DNA of 64,000 bases from Aquimarina algiphila (GCF_007489275.1 NZ_VLNR01000035.1:1-64000); one strand, 5' to 3'; positions 46,173 through 55,944 are shown, counted from the first letter of the stretch. Program-made: numbers and translations. The notes: generated from the sequence alone by a model not told the origin.

Positions 46173-47922
46173 TAACCTTACTTTTTTGAATGCAGAATTG
46201 ATGTGGCCATTAAGTATAGGAGCAATCCTGTTATGGTGTGTTTTTATTTGGAAAGAATGGTATTCAAACAAGAAGCCTAGATTTTGGATCAAAGTAATGA
46301 TATCATTTTTAGCTATTGGTGCTCTTGTTATCTTGGTATTAAAGCCAGTAATAAGTGTGCCCGGGGATGCTACAAAAATGGTGATACTGACAGAAGGTTA
46401 TGATCAGGTAAGGTTAGACAGTATAAAGAAAGTTCACAAAAGAATTAAAGTATACAAGTATAACATCAATCAGTTAATTTTTAAAGATATAAATATTCCG
46501 GATTCTGTTTTTATACTGGGCTATGGTGTAGAACCCTTCGACTTTTGGCAATTCGATAATTGTAAAGTAAAATACCTTAACGATTCGATACCCTCAGGAG
46601 TGATTAGATTTACCTATGATCACAAAAATACCGTGGGAAAACAAATGATATTTAATGGGCTTTATCATAAGCCTAAAAAGGAAAATCAACTAGTATTAGA
46701 AGGTCCGGGAGGAGTATATTTAGATTCAGTTTCATTAGGGGATGATGAGCAACAAATATTTGGATTATCTACAAAACTCAATCTACCAGGGAAATTTGTT
46801 TTCTCTCTGATAGAAAAGGATACTACAGGTAAAATTCATTCTAAAAATCCAATTCCCCTTCTTGTAGAAGATCCGATTCCCTTAAAAATATTAATAGTGA
46901 ATGGATTTCCAACTTTTGAAACCAAATACTTAAAAAATTATTTGGCAGAAATGGGGCATCAGGTATTAGTTAGAAGTCAAATTACCAAAGGAAGATACAA
47001 ATATGAATATTTTAATATGGAAAGACTACCTATAGGTACTTTCTCAGAAAAAAATCTACAGCCTTTTGATTTGGTTATTATCGATGCAAATTCATTTAAG
47101 AAATTAGGAAAAACATCCAGAGCCGTTTTGAGAAATTCGATCAGAGAAAATGGTTTAGGCCTTTTTATACAGTCTGATCAGGACTTTTTTAGATTTTCGA
47201 GAAACTTTGGCTCATTTGATTTTGTTACCCAAAAAAACGTAGAGACAAATCTTAAAGGTCAATCAAAAATAAAAATTTCTAAATCTCCTTTCTTTTTTAA
47301 AGATGAATTTTTATTACATCCAATTCATAAAAATACCAACAATCAAGTACTATCTGCATATAAACCAATGGGGAAAGGAAGAATAGGAACTACAGTATTA
47401 GAAAACACGTATGAATTAGTATTGAATGGCCGGACTAAGGTTTATCAGGAATTATGGTCAAAATTGATTAGTAGTATAAGTAATAAGGAAATTCCTTTAG
47501 CAGAATGGAGGTCAAAAGGAAATATAGCATATATTAATCAACCTTTTAAATTCAAGTTAAGAACATCTATAGCCAAACCTATGGTTAATACGATAAATGG
47601 ATATAAAATTTCAATGCGTGAAGATATTGATATATCTAACCTATGGAGTGCTACTACATATCCAAAAACCTTAGGATGGGACACTCTGTTGATACAACAA
47701 GATACAACAGAAGTCTTTCCATACTTTGTTACTCATACTTCTCATTGGAGATCGCAGACTCATTATGAAAAAATAGTAGAAAATAGCAAGTATTCTGCTG
47801 TTTCCTCAAAGGAGAGTAAAGAAGAAAATAAAGCTTTTAGATTAGTAAACCCTTTAGGATTCTTTTTGATTTTTTTAATCTGTATTGGATATCTATGGTT
47901 AAAACCAAAAATGGTAAATTGA
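46165..47922 (+). CDS. Large membrane protein of the MoxR block
   Basis: 585 aa from ATG 46165, which overlaps the previous stop. Two N-terminal helices (ELMWPLSIGAILLWCVFIW and WIKVMISFLAIGALVILVL), a long extracytoplasmic region with a GATase-like segment (LKILIVNGFPTFETKYLKNY) and a C-terminal helix (FFLIFLICIGYLWLK). Related proteins end BatA operons in Flavobacteria. Function unknown; probably part of a cell-envelope complex driven by MoxR. Confidence 0.72.
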   Translation: MIDNLTFLNAELMWPLSIGAILLWCVFIWKEWYSNKKPRFWIKVMISFLAIGALVILVLKPVISVPGDATKMVILTEGYDQVRLDSIKKVHKRIKVYKYNINQLIFKDINIPDSVFILGYGVEPFDFWQFDNCKVKYLNDSIPSGVIRFTYDHKNTVGKQMIFNGLYHKPKKENQLVLEGPGGVYLDSVSLGDDEQQIFGLSTKLNLPGKFVFSLIEKDTTGKIHSKNPIPLLVEDPIPLKILIVNGFPTFETKYLKNYLAEMGHQVLVRSQITKGRYKYEYFNMERLPIGTFSEKNLQPFDLVIIDANSFKKLGKTSRAVLRNSIRENGLGLFIQSDQDFFRFSRNFGSFDFVTQKNVETNLKGQSKIKISKSPFFFKDEFLLHPIHKNTNNQVLSAYKPMGKGRIGTTVLENTYELVLNGRTKVYQELWSKLISSISNKEIPLAEWRSKGNIAYINQPFKFKLRTSIAKPMVNTINGYKISMREDIDISNLWSATTYPKTLGWDTLLIQQDTTEVFPYFVTHTSHWRSQTHYEKIVENSKYSAVSSKESKEENKAFRLVNPLGFFLIFLICIGYLWLKPKMVN

Positions 47923-47976
47923 CAGAAAATATAAACTAAAAAATTGTTGGAGTATTTTAGTGCCAAATTATAGAAG

Positions 47977-49056
47977 ATGAATCGAAACCTTAAACAATAT
48001 AGTACACTTTTATGGCAATCTATCTTTTTTTGGGGGATTGCCCTGGGATGTTATGTAATATTTAGATTTTTTGGGATAGATGAAGAAGTAGGGATACAGA
48101 CGAATCCAGATTTTAGATTTAAAGAAGCTTTATTTGCTTTTGTTATATTAGGAATGTTTCTGGGGTTAATATATGCTACAGTAGATTTTATTTTTGATAA
48201 ATTCTTTTCAAAACAAATAACTTTGGGGTTGAGAATTATTGTTAAGAGCTTCATTGATTTTACTATCACCATTACTATTTTTACCATGATGTTAAAGATT
48301 TCATCTAAAATCTTTAACGTTGACTTTAATACAGAACAAGGATGGTGGAGGGATGATAAGTCATTTTGGGCCATTATTATATATCTGGTTCTAGTTTCTT
48401 TTGTTTTTTCGTTTATTACAATTGCAGTTGAAAAATTTGGCAAAGGAGTTTTTCTAAAAATGCTCTTAGGAAAATACAAAAATCCGCAGGAGGAGAAACG
48501 TATATTTATGTTTTTAGATTTAAAAAACTCTACAACAATAGCAGAAAATTTAGGACATTATGCCTATAGCCAATTTATACAAGACTGTTTTTATGACCTT
48601 AATGATGTAGTTCCAAAATATGATGCCGAGATTTATCAATATGTTGGTGATGAAGCGGTATTATGTTGGCCTTATAGAAAAGGAATATCCCAACAAAAAT
48701 GTATCGGTATATTTTTTAGTTTTAAAAACAATCTACATGAAAAAAAGGAATATTATCTAAATAAATATGGAGTTTCTCCAGAGTTCAAGGCAGGATTGCA
48801 TGGTGGACAAATAATGGTTTCTGAGGTAGGAACGGTTAAAAAAGAATTAGCGTATCACGGAGATGTAATTAATATTTCTGCCAGAATTCAGTCACAATGC
48901 AACACGTACAATGAATTCTTTTTGATTTCTTCTGAATTGCTGAGTGATATACAAATAGAAGAAGAGTTTTCTGTGAAAGAAATCGGAGCTCTTAAATTAA
49001 AAGGTAAAAATGAACTAGTAGATATTTGTGCAATACAACAAATGGCTGAAATTTAA
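47977..49056 (+). CDS. Membrane-bound class III adenylate/guanylate cyclase
   Basis: 359 aa. Four hydrophobic helices (about residues 15-165) precede a class III cyclase catalytic domain (about 175-345). Both metal-binding Asp positions are present: IFMFLDLKNSTTIAENLGHY and IYQYVGDEAVLCWP. LAYHGDVINISARIQ is the typical C-terminal segment. It should make cAMP or cGMP; base choice cannot be assigned by eye. It is followed after 63 bases by a LytTR response regulator. No phosphodiesterase or cyclic-nucleotide receptor is adjacent. Confidence 0.88.
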   Translation: MNRNLKQYSTLLWQSIFFWGIALGCYVIFRFFGIDEEVGIQTNPDFRFKEALFAFVILGMFLGLIYATVDFIFDKFFSKQITLGLRIIVKSFIDFTITITIFTMMLKISSKIFNVDFNTEQGWWRDDKSFWAIIIYLVLVSFVFSFITIAVEKFGKGVFLKMLLGKYKNPQEEKRIFMFLDLKNSTTIAENLGHYAYSQFIQDCFYDLNDVVPKYDAEIYQYVGDEAVLCWPYRKGISQQKCIGIFFSFKNNLHEKKEYYLNKYGVSPEFKAGLHGGQIMVSEVGTVKKELAYHGDVINISARIQSQCNTYNEFFLISSELLSDIQIEEEFSVKEIGALKLKGKNELVDICAIQQMAEI

Positions 49057-49119
49057 AAAAATATATAACAAACCAGTAATATTAATTACTTTGGTAGTCC
49101 CTTATAAAATTAATAGTAT

Positions 49120-49845
49120 ATGATTAAATCATTACTCATTGAAGATGAAGTATATATTAGAAAAGGCTTGCTTAATTTGTTAGAATTATTAGATACTGAG
49201 ATAAATGTATTAGGAGAATGTGAATCTGTAAACGAAGCCGTTATTTTGGCAAATGCCTGTAAACCAGATTTGATTTTTTTAGACATTAATCTTGCAGATG
49301 GCACTGCTTTTGATTTTTTGGAACAAACTAAAAATCTAGAATTTAAAATAATATTTATTACTGCTTATGAAGAATATGCACTTCAGGCATTAAAAATAGG
49401 GGCAGTAGATTATCTGTTAAAACCTATAGAAATAGATGAACTTAAAGAAGCTATTGAAAAAGTAAGTAATATCAATACTAAAGACATTCTAAAACAAATG
49501 GATATTGTTCAGAATCATCTTAAGGGAGAAGGAAAGAAAATTGTTTTACGCACTCAAGAAAGTCTTCAGTTTGTGATTTTAGATCAATTGTTATATTGCA
49601 AATCAGATAAAGGATACACTACATTTTATTTAAGCGACGGCAGAAAGTTTCTGGCTTCTGGTTCTATCGTAGAATTCGAAAAACAATTACCTCAAAACGT
49701 TTTTATTAGATCACATCAATCATATCTAGTAAATCGTGATTATATTGATAGATATGATAAAAAAGGGTATTTAATATTAGCAAATGAAACTAAAATTCCT
49801 GTATCTACAAGGAAAAGAGAAGAGATTATTTCTAAAATATTCTAA
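49120..49845 (+). CDS. LytTR family response regulator
   Basis: 241 aa. Receiver domain with acidic pocket LLIEDEVYIRKG and phosphorylation Asp in DLIFLDINLADG (about residue 53), then the conserved Lys in VDYLLKPIEIDELK. The C-terminal LytTR domain has LYCKSDKGYTTFYLSDGRK and VFIRSHQSYLVNRDYI. No histidine kinase lies beside it, so its partner is unlinked. It follows the cyclase gene in the same direction. Confidence 0.92.
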   Translation: MIKSLLIEDEVYIRKGLLNLLELLDTEINVLGECESVNEAVILANACKPDLIFLDINLADGTAFDFLEQTKNLEFKIIFITAYEEYALQALKIGAVDYLLKPIEIDELKEAIEKVSNINTKDILKQMDIVQNHLKGEGKKIVLRTQESLQFVILDQLLYCKSDKGYTTFYLSDGRKFLASGSIVEFEKQLPQNVFIRSHQSYLVNRDYIDRYDKKGYLILANETKIPVSTRKREEIISKIF

Positions 49846-50178
49846 CTAATTTATTTGAGAATGTTATTGTCATCATAACTATTCTTTTTAGAATATAAAA
49901 TTGCTGTAAGAAAACGATATTACTTAACGTAGCTCCTTATTGCTAGTGTTCTGTGTTTTGATTCAAATACTCTTATTACTACTCATTTTACATTTCTTCA
50001 TAAAGTAACTATTACTTCTAAAATCGAAAAAATATTTACGTGTAGCGAATTTTAAAAAATTTGTAACGAATATAAATTTGCTGTTTTCTAAACATAACCT
50101 ATGGATTAGTTTAGCATTCGATATGTGCATTATAGATAGTAAATAAAAATAAAGTAATTATAGTTTTATTGATAGATA
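49846..50178. other. Noncoding gap between response regulator and DUF3137 gene
   Basis: 333 AT-rich bases without a gene or a repeat that I can support. Confidence 0.4.
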
Positions 50179-51756
50179 ATGAATGTTTTAGAACTTAAAA
50201 AACACCTGTTAGAAGAACATCAAAGAGATAAAAAGCTTACTGTATTAGGGTATGTTTTAATTCTTTTTACCATTATTATTATTGCATCTTTAATTTATTT
50301 TTTTGCTGCAGAAATTTTTGTGAAAACCGTAGAAGGTTTCATATCTAATTTGACAACTTCATACAATAATTATTATCAATATATACTTCCACTAGTTTTT
50401 ATTGGATATCTAATATTTCCCATTCGGAAATTATATATTCTTAATAAAAGACCCGCACTTATAGCTGAGTTTATAGCACATTTAGAAGAAGGATGTATGG
50501 CAGAAAGAATACATCAAAATACAGTGTATAAAATAGTAATACCACTAATAAAAATAAAATTAAACCTATGTCCGGTAGAATTTGTAAATATTGGTTTAGT
50601 AAATAAAGAAGGTATAAAAACCAATACTTTGGGATATAATTTTGCAGTTCCTTATCACGTTATACCGGCATTGAAAGAGATAATAAGCAGTGGTAATAAA
50701 GCAAAGGATAGTAAGGATTGGTACGAATTAACTGAAACAAAAACATCAAAAGAACCTTTAAAATCTGTTGAATTATTTAAACAGTTTATGAAGAGTACCT
50801 TGATGCCAGATATAGAAAAAATAGAAGGAGAAAGAGTAAAAGGGAAAAAGAACTACATCTTATATTTTGTTATCATTGGTGTATTTATGGCCGGGTGGTA
50901 TGGTTTTCAATATTTACAAGCAACCCAAACGATAAAAATAAGCACAGAAGTATTTATAGGTGCTTTTATAGGTGTGTTTGCCATATACTATTTGGTTATA
51001 TATTTCACCAAAATAAGAGGAAATGGAAAATCTATAGAGGCAGATACTAACTACCAGTTTAAAAGAAAGATCTTTGAACCCATGATTCAGTTTATGAATC
51101 CAGACTTTCGATATATTCTACATGGACATATTACCTTAAAAGAATTTTTGGATATAGGCCTGTTTCAAGAGAAGCAGTATGACCTAAAAGGGAATGATCA
51201 AATTCTTGGAAATCATCAAGGCGTTCCATTTCAGTTTTGTGACCTAACGGTAGAACGAACTTTGAGTTTTTCTAAAGAAAACAGTTCTCCGGATCAGGTG
51301 TTTAAAGGACAGGTTTTTATGGCAGAGTTTAATAAAAGCTTTAATCAATCCGTATTTCTCATTCCTAAAAAATCATGGAAGTCCTTAGGAGGAAATGATA
51401 TAAAAGATCATTTAAACTTTGACCTGGGGGAAAAAGTAATGCTAGAAGATCCAGAGTTTATGAAACTTTACGATGTTTATGCAAAGGATCAAATTGAAGC
51501 GCGTTACATTTTAAGTACTTCGTTAATGCTAAGAATAAAACAATTATCACAGGATAGAGAAGGTCAATACTTTATTTCTTTTAAAGATGATAGAATAACG
51601 ATAGCAAATAATAACAGAATCAATCAATTTGAAACAAAATTGTTTAAATCCATTACAAAAAATGATGCTATAGAAGGTTTTTATAAAGAGTTGTATGATC
51701 AACTTTCTTTTATCGAAGAATTGAAATTAAGTACTAACATATGGAAAGTAGCATAA
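50179..51756 (+). CDS. DUF3137 family membrane protein
   Basis: 525 aa with two helices near residues 25-80 and a second pair near 230-285 (IIGVFMAGWYGFQYL and FIGAFIGVFAIYYLVIYF). The C-terminal soluble region (ILGNHQGVPFQFCDLTVERT; later IKQLSQDREGQYFISFKDDR) is the DUF3137 signature. DUF3137 and LemA genes are commonly paired, and here the LemA gene follows with a TAATG overlap, indicating coupled translation. Function unknown; probably an envelope process. Confidence 0.85.
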   Translation: MNVLELKKHLLEEHQRDKKLTVLGYVLILFTIIIIASLIYFFAAEIFVKTVEGFISNLTTSYNNYYQYILPLVFIGYLIFPIRKLYILNKRPALIAEFIAHLEEGCMAERIHQNTVYKIVIPLIKIKLNLCPVEFVNIGLVNKEGIKTNTLGYNFAVPYHVIPALKEIISSGNKAKDSKDWYELTETKTSKEPLKSVELFKQFMKSTLMPDIEKIEGERVKGKKNYILYFVIIGVFMAGWYGFQYLQATQTIKISTEVFIGAFIGVFAIYYLVIYFTKIRGNGKSIEADTNYQFKRKIFEPMIQFMNPDFRYILHGHITLKEFLDIGLFQEKQYDLKGNDQILGNHQGVPFQFCDLTVERTLSFSKENSSPDQVFKGQVFMAEFNKSFNQSVFLIPKKSWKSLGGNDIKDHLNFDLGEKVMLEDPEFMKLYDVYAKDQIEARYILSTSLMLRIKQLSQDREGQYFISFKDDRITIANNNRINQFETKLFKSITKNDAIEGFYKELYDQLSFIEELKLSTNIWKVA

Positions 51757-52301
51757 TGATGAATACGAATTTAATAATTCTTGGAGTAGTAATAGCATTG
51801 ATTGTAATGCTAATCATGATTTTTAATAAGTTGATTAGAGTAAGAAATCAGATAGAAAATGCTATTTCCTCTCTAGATGCTCTTTTTATCAAACGATCGG
51901 ATTTACTACCCAATCTAATTACTTTGGTGAAACAATATATTGATTACGAGTCTACAACTTTAGAGAAAGTAACCGCTTTAAGGAATGTAAATTCAACCTC
52001 TACAGCTACAGAAGATAAACAGGGAACTGAAGTTGTAAAAGGCCTAATGCTGCAATTAGAAGCCTATCCAGAATTAAAAGCAAGTACACAATTTACACAT
52101 TTGCAGGCGAGTTGGAATGAGGTAGAAGAACAGATATCTGCCGGGAGAAGATATGTAAGCAGTACTATTACCAATTATAATAATGCCATAGGTAGTTTTC
52201 CTGCTAATATAATTGCAACTGCTATAGGAATGAAAAAGAGGGAATGGGAATATGCTTCTGAAACCCAAAAACAGAATGTAGATGCAAAAAACTATTTCTA
52301 G
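51756..52301 (+). CDS. lemA: LemA family protein
   Basis: 181 aa from the ATG overlapping the upstream stop. One N-terminal helix (LIILGVVIALIVMLIMIFNK), then the LemA helical bundle with VRNQIENAISSLDALFIKRS and SAGRRYVSSTITNYNNAIGS. LemA proteins are membrane-anchored and of unclear function. Three genes follow in the same direction and may belong to the same unit. Confidence 0.9.
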   Translation: MMNTNLIILGVVIALIVMLIMIFNKLIRVRNQIENAISSLDALFIKRSDLLPNLITLVKQYIDYESTTLEKVTALRNVNSTSTATEDKQGTEVVKGLMLQLEAYPELKASTQFTHLQASWNEVEEQISAGRRYVSSTITNYNNAIGSFPANIIATAIGMKKREWEYASETQKQNVDAKNYF

Positions 52302-52381
52302 TTTATAAATGATGTATATAACAAAACAAAAGAGTAAGAGAAAATAAATTTTAATAAGCAAAATCAAATAAATAATAAATT

Positions 52382-52975
52382 ATGAAACAAATTACATATT
52401 GTGCAATAGCTATTTTTGGCTTTTTAGTAGTGGCTTGTAGTAATCCATTAAAGTCGTTGTCTATCAATAACCCAGAAGATTTAACAGAGTTAAAAACGCT
52501 TTTAACAGAAACTTATGGAGAAGATACAGAATTATATACATTAGACATTACAGCGGTTGACCATCTCACTAGCGATTTTGAAAGTTTTAGTGTAGATTTT
52601 AATCAAGATGATATTGATTTTCAACAATATTACTCTAACTCTAGAAAAACCTTAGACGATCCTAAAAAAGCTAGAATTGAAAAGAAAGGAAAATACGGAA
52701 AGATAAAGGCTTCAGAATTTAACTTGGATCAAATTTCAGTAAAATTTGAAGAGGCAGTTAAGTTTATAGAAGACGCATCAGACGAGTATGAAGATTTTAC
52801 TCTTTACAGTTGGAAATTTGAAGTAAATAAAGACCAAAAAGTAACTTCTTATTTTTATGTAGAAGCCACTAAGAAAGGTGAAGCTACAACAAGAGAAGGT
52901 AGAAATATAGTGACTAACTATTATGATTTTCGTTTTGAAGTAGATGAGAATGGAGTTTTATCGATAGATCAATAA
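52382..52975 (+). CDS. Lipoprotein of unknown function
   Basis: 197 aa with lipobox FLVVAC (Cys19). The mature part alternates helices and strands: DLTELKTLLTETYGEDTELY at the start, YSWKFEVNKDQKVTSYFYVE near the end. It is a paralogue of the next gene, which shares the layout (DLKEVIFSNFGEDKQVHSLN; WGFSVESDNKIVSSFTIVAT). It may be secreted by the LemA-linked locus. Function unknown. Confidence 0.75.
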   Translation: MKQITYCAIAIFGFLVVACSNPLKSLSINNPEDLTELKTLLTETYGEDTELYTLDITAVDHLTSDFESFSVDFNQDDIDFQQYYSNSRKTLDDPKKARIEKKGKYGKIKASEFNLDQISVKFEEAVKFIEDASDEYEDFTLYSWKFEVNKDQKVTSYFYVEATKKGEATTREGRNIVTNYYDFRFEVDENGVLSIDQ

Positions 52976-52976
52976 T

Positions 52977-53585
52977 ATGAAGAAAGTAATATATAGTATA
53001 ACAATACTAGTACTGATATTTCTAGGTTCTTCATGTGCTCCTGGTCAGGGAAAAGATATCCTGATTATGACTCCAGATGGGATTGAAGATTTGAAGGAAG
53101 TTATTTTTAGCAATTTTGGAGAAGATAAACAAGTTCATAGTTTAAACCTTTTGACTAAAAACGATAAATCAGGGACTTTTGAAATGGCTCAAATCATGTA
53201 TCCCGAAAACGAAAAAGTGTTTTCGCAAGTATATATCGTTTTCCTAGGAAAGGTACAAGAACCCACAGAAATTGACTCAGATATAACATCAGGAACTGTT
53301 GCATTAAAAGATATAGGTTTTGATCGTATTGAAACAGCCTTTAAAGACAGTCAAAAATTAGTTGAAGAAAAAACTCAGGAGTTTACTAATTATAGATTGG
53401 TAGATTGGGGGTTTTCTGTAGAGTCAGATAATAAAATAGTATCTAGTTTTACTATAGTAGCCACCAAAAAAGAAAAAGGAAATACGATTTACGGAGAAAG
53501 AATCATAGGGACCCAGGAATTCGAATTTGAATTCGAACTTGATGGAGATGGAACAGTGAAAAGTACATCAGGGTTAATCTTATAA
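52977..53585 (+). CDS. Lipoprotein, paralogue of the preceding gene
   Basis: 202 aa with lipobox FLGSSC. It starts one base after the previous stop and repeats its architecture: a 35-residue N-terminal helix-turn with GED, then EFTNYRLVDWGFSVESDN and a C-terminal strand-rich part with EFEFELDGDG. The tandem copy suggests a local duplication, now about as diverged as distant homologues. Function unknown. Confidence 0.75.
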   Translation: MKKVIYSITILVLIFLGSSCAPGQGKDILIMTPDGIEDLKEVIFSNFGEDKQVHSLNLLTKNDKSGTFEMAQIMYPENEKVFSQVYIVFLGKVQEPTEIDSDITSGTVALKDIGFDRIETAFKDSQKLVEEKTQEFTNYRLVDWGFSVESDNKIVSSFTIVATKKEKGNTIYGERIIGTQEFEFEFELDGDGTVKSTSGLIL

Positions 53586-53594
53586 AACTAAAAA

Positions 53595-54026
53595 ATGGGA
53601 ATACATAAAGTATATTATACAGAAGAGAAAATAGACATCAAAAGTCTTAATCAACTTTTTGAAAATGAATTTGGAGACAAGTATACGTATAAGTCTTCTA
53701 ATGCCTCAAATAATGCGATTAGCAAAGTTGTATCTGGGAAGTCAAATGATGCATTTACCGTCATAAAAAATGCCTATCACAGAACCGTAATTTCATTACA
53801 AGATATTGATGGTAAAACATATATCAATTTTGGTGAAGATACTTTAGAATGGTGGCTAAACCTTTTAAATAATAATTTTGGATTTATTGGATCACTCATC
53901 ATAAGACTTATTTACGGAGATGGTGATGGTTTTTATGATGAAATTCAGGCAACTGTAAAGAATAACTTACAAGTAGAAGAACAAGAAATCAAAGTAGGGT
54001 TGGGAGCTTTGTTTGGTAATAAATAA
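53595..54026 (+). CDS. Hypothetical protein of the LemA cluster
   Basis: 143 aa without a signal peptide. It contains IKSLNQLFENEFGDKYTYKS, which recalls the 'helix plus FGED' start of the two lipoproteins upstream, and a hydrophobic stretch LLNNNFGFIGSLIIRLIYG near residues 90-110 that may be membrane-associated. It ends with GLGALFGNK. It probably belongs to the same operon and may be a cytoplasmic relative of the two lipoproteins. Function unknown. Confidence 0.65.
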   Translation: MGIHKVYYTEEKIDIKSLNQLFENEFGDKYTYKSSNASNNAISKVVSGKSNDAFTVIKNAYHRTVISLQDIDGKTYINFGEDTLEWWLNLLNNNFGFIGSLIIRLIYGDGDGFYDEIQATVKNNLQVEEQEIKVGLGALFGNK

Positions 54027-54053
54027 AGCTAAGTTTTGATATTGTGTTGTTTG

Positions 54054-54082
54054 TAATCCCTTTGTTTTTTAACAAGGGGATT
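54054..54082. terminator. Bidirectional terminator between LemA cluster and WYL gene
   Basis: AATCCC(TT)TGTT...AACAAGGGGATT stem with flanking T runs on both strands, between two convergent genes. Confidence 0.75.
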
Positions 54083-54086
54083 TGTT

Positions 54087-55109
54087 TTATTCTTCAACAT
54101 ACAATCGATGTGCCCTCTCTAATTTCTGACGAATTCTTTTTCTGAGCAACCTGGGTTGTATTACTTCTATAGTATCACCAAACCCTAAAATCAAACGTTC
54201 AAATTCAAAGTTTAAATGAACATTCAACTTTATAACTATACTACCATCGTCTAATTTTTCTATGACTTCCTGAGAATGATGAAATGGCTTTGTAATTACA
54301 TATGGAGCATTACTACGGTCTATTTTTAGAATTACTTCTTGTAACTGCTCATCATTAAGCACCGTAACACCAATGGTGTTTTTATAATAATTATCTCCAT
54401 CAAATTTTTCTGTAGTGTATGGTATGTAAGTGTCAAAATCTATACTGATCATTCTGTCAAGCGCCAAAGTAACAATAGGTTGTTTCATTTTTGCGTTGGG
54501 TTTACCTACTAGAAACCAACGATTATTAAATTCTTTTAAAATAAAAGGGTGAAATACAAATTCAGAAGCCTTTCTTGCAGTAAAGGATTGATACGTAATT
54601 CTTAATACAATTTTTTTTAAAATAGCCTGATATAAAATGTCAAGATGTTCTAACCCCTTTAGTTTTTCATTCTTATCGAGATGTATAATAGCGGATTGAT
54701 GTGTTTTCTCGGTATAAACCTTGTCTTCTAATCGTTGGATGATACCTCCAAGTTCAGAAAATAATGAAAAATCTTTGAATTGTTTTAACATCTCAACAGT
54801 TTCTGAGAGAACATTCATATCATTTTCAGTTAATGGAATATCTGTAATAGAATATTCTTCATCTGCATATCGATAATATTTTTTGTCATAAACTTCTATG
54901 GGTGCATTATAACCTAGTTTATCACTACGCATCATCTGAATATCTAACTGTACAGTACGTTTGCTTACATTGACATCCCTACCTTCATATTCGTATAAAA
55001 CATCTGAGCATGCTTCTATAAGATCATCAAGTGTCCATTGCCGATTGTTGTTTTGCAGGCATTTATCTATGGTTTTATAACGTATGAGTGCATTCTTGTT
55101 CTGTGCCAT
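54087..55109 (-). CDS. WYL domain transcriptional regulator
   Basis: 340 aa. The N-terminal winged helix (residues about 5-70) is followed by a linker and a WYL domain at about 160-235 (LRITYQSFTARKASEFVFHP and NNRWFLVGKPNA, the WYL-type strand). The C-terminal WCX part ends with FERLILGFGDTIEVIQPRLL. WYL proteins sense nucleic acids or nucleotides in several defence and repair systems. The gene is divergent from two nucleotidyltransferase genes and rtcB. The perfect inverted repeat at 55148 between them, repeated before rtcB and in the tRNA region, is its probable operator. Confidence 0.9.
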   Translation of the reverse strand: MAQNKNALIRYKTIDKCLQNNNRQWTLDDLIEACSDVLYEYEGRDVNVSKRTVQLDIQMMRSDKLGYNAPIEVYDKKYYRYADEEYSITDIPLTENDMNVLSETVEMLKQFKDFSLFSELGGIIQRLEDKVYTEKTHQSAIIHLDKNEKLKGLEHLDILYQAILKKIVLRITYQSFTARKASEFVFHPFILKEFNNRWFLVGKPNAKMKQPIVTLALDRMISIDFDTYIPYTTEKFDGDNYYKNTIGVTVLNDEQLQEVILKIDRSNAPYVITKPFHHSQEVIEKLDDGSIVIKLNVHLNFEFERLILGFGDTIEVIQPRLLRKRIRQKLERAHRLYVEE

Positions 55110-55147
55110 GCTAAAATATTTTTAGAAAAATAGACATTATCTTTTTT

Positions 55148-55168
55148 CTACGCAAAAACAATGCGTAG
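55148..55168. promoter_or_regulatory. Probable WYL operator, divergent copy
   Basis: CTACGCA-AAAACAA-TGCGTAG, a perfect 7-7-7 inverted repeat, lying between the WYL and nucleotidyltransferase starts. A -7-like TAATCTTTG follows at 55176-55184, so a bound regulator would cover the -33 region. Confidence 0.75.
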
Positions 55169-55175
55169 AAGAATG

Positions 55176-55184
55176 TAATCTTTG
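55176..55184 (+). promoter_or_regulatory. -7-like promoter element of the nucleotidyltransferase operon
   Basis: TAATCTTTG, close to TAnnTTTG, 8 bases after the operator and 20 bases before the start codon of the first nucleotidyltransferase gene. Confidence 0.5.
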
Positions 55185-55203
55185 TATAGTAATTGAAAAA
55201 GAC

Positions 55204-55941
55204 ATGAAAACAAGACTTAAACATATAGAAGAAAAACGTAATGTAAAGATAAACTACGCTTGTGAATCGGGTAGTAGAGCATGGGGCTTTGCTTCGCCAG
55301 ATAGTGATTATGATGTACGTTTTTTATATACTCATCCATTAGAATGGTATTTAACTGTTTCTGAAAAAAGAGATACAATCGACATAATGGATGGAGATTT
55401 TGACGCCGTAGGTTGGGAACTCCGTAAAAGCCTAAGGTTACTTAAAAAATCTAATGTTCCTGCTTTAGAGCATTTATTTTCACCTATAGTATACCAAGGA
55501 GAAGATGGATTGATATCAGAGTTGCAGGCTATAGCAAAAGATTGCTTTTCACCTGTAGCGAGTATGTATCATTATTTGAGTATGAGTAAGAAGTATGAAG
55601 AAAAACTAGCTGGTTCAACCATAAAACTAAAAAGCTTGTTTTACGCTTTAAGAACATCTTTGGCGGGTAAATGGATATTAGAACATAAATCTATGCCTCC
55701 AGTAGTTTTTGACAAAATGTTATCTCTTGTATCACCTGATATAAAAGTTGAAATCAAAAACCTGATGGACATAAAGTCTGAAAATGAGGAAAGTTATCTC
55801 CATTTGAGAAATGAAAAAGTGATACGGTTTGTTTCTGAAACTATAGCCACAAATGATAAATATGCTAAGTCCTTGCCATCAGGAAAACCTAATCCCGAAA
55901 GAATCGATGCATTTTTGTTTAAAAGTATCACTGAAAACTAA
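55204..55941 (+). CDS. COG3541-type nucleotidyltransferase
   Basis: 245 aa. The polymerase-beta fold motif is GSRAWGFASPDSDYDVRFLY, with the two catalytic carboxylates in DSDYD (about residues 35-40) and a third probably in DTIDIMDGDFDAV. The C-terminal part is helical. Homologues are predicted nucleotidyltransferases acting on RNA ends or proteins. It is the first of two such genes upstream of rtcB, preceded by the WYL operator. In this setting it may trim or extend RNA ends before ligation; this is inference. Confidence 0.85.
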   Translation: MKTRLKHIEEKRNVKINYACESGSRAWGFASPDSDYDVRFLYTHPLEWYLTVSEKRDTIDIMDGDFDAVGWELRKSLRLLKKSNVPALEHLFSPIVYQGEDGLISELQAIAKDCFSPVASMYHYLSMSKKYEEKLAGSTIKLKSLFYALRTSLAGKWILEHKSMPPVVFDKMLSLVSPDIKVEIKNLMDIKSENEESYLHLRNEKVIRFVSETIATNDKYAKSLPSGKPNPERIDAFLFKSITEN

Positions 55942-55944
55942 ATT

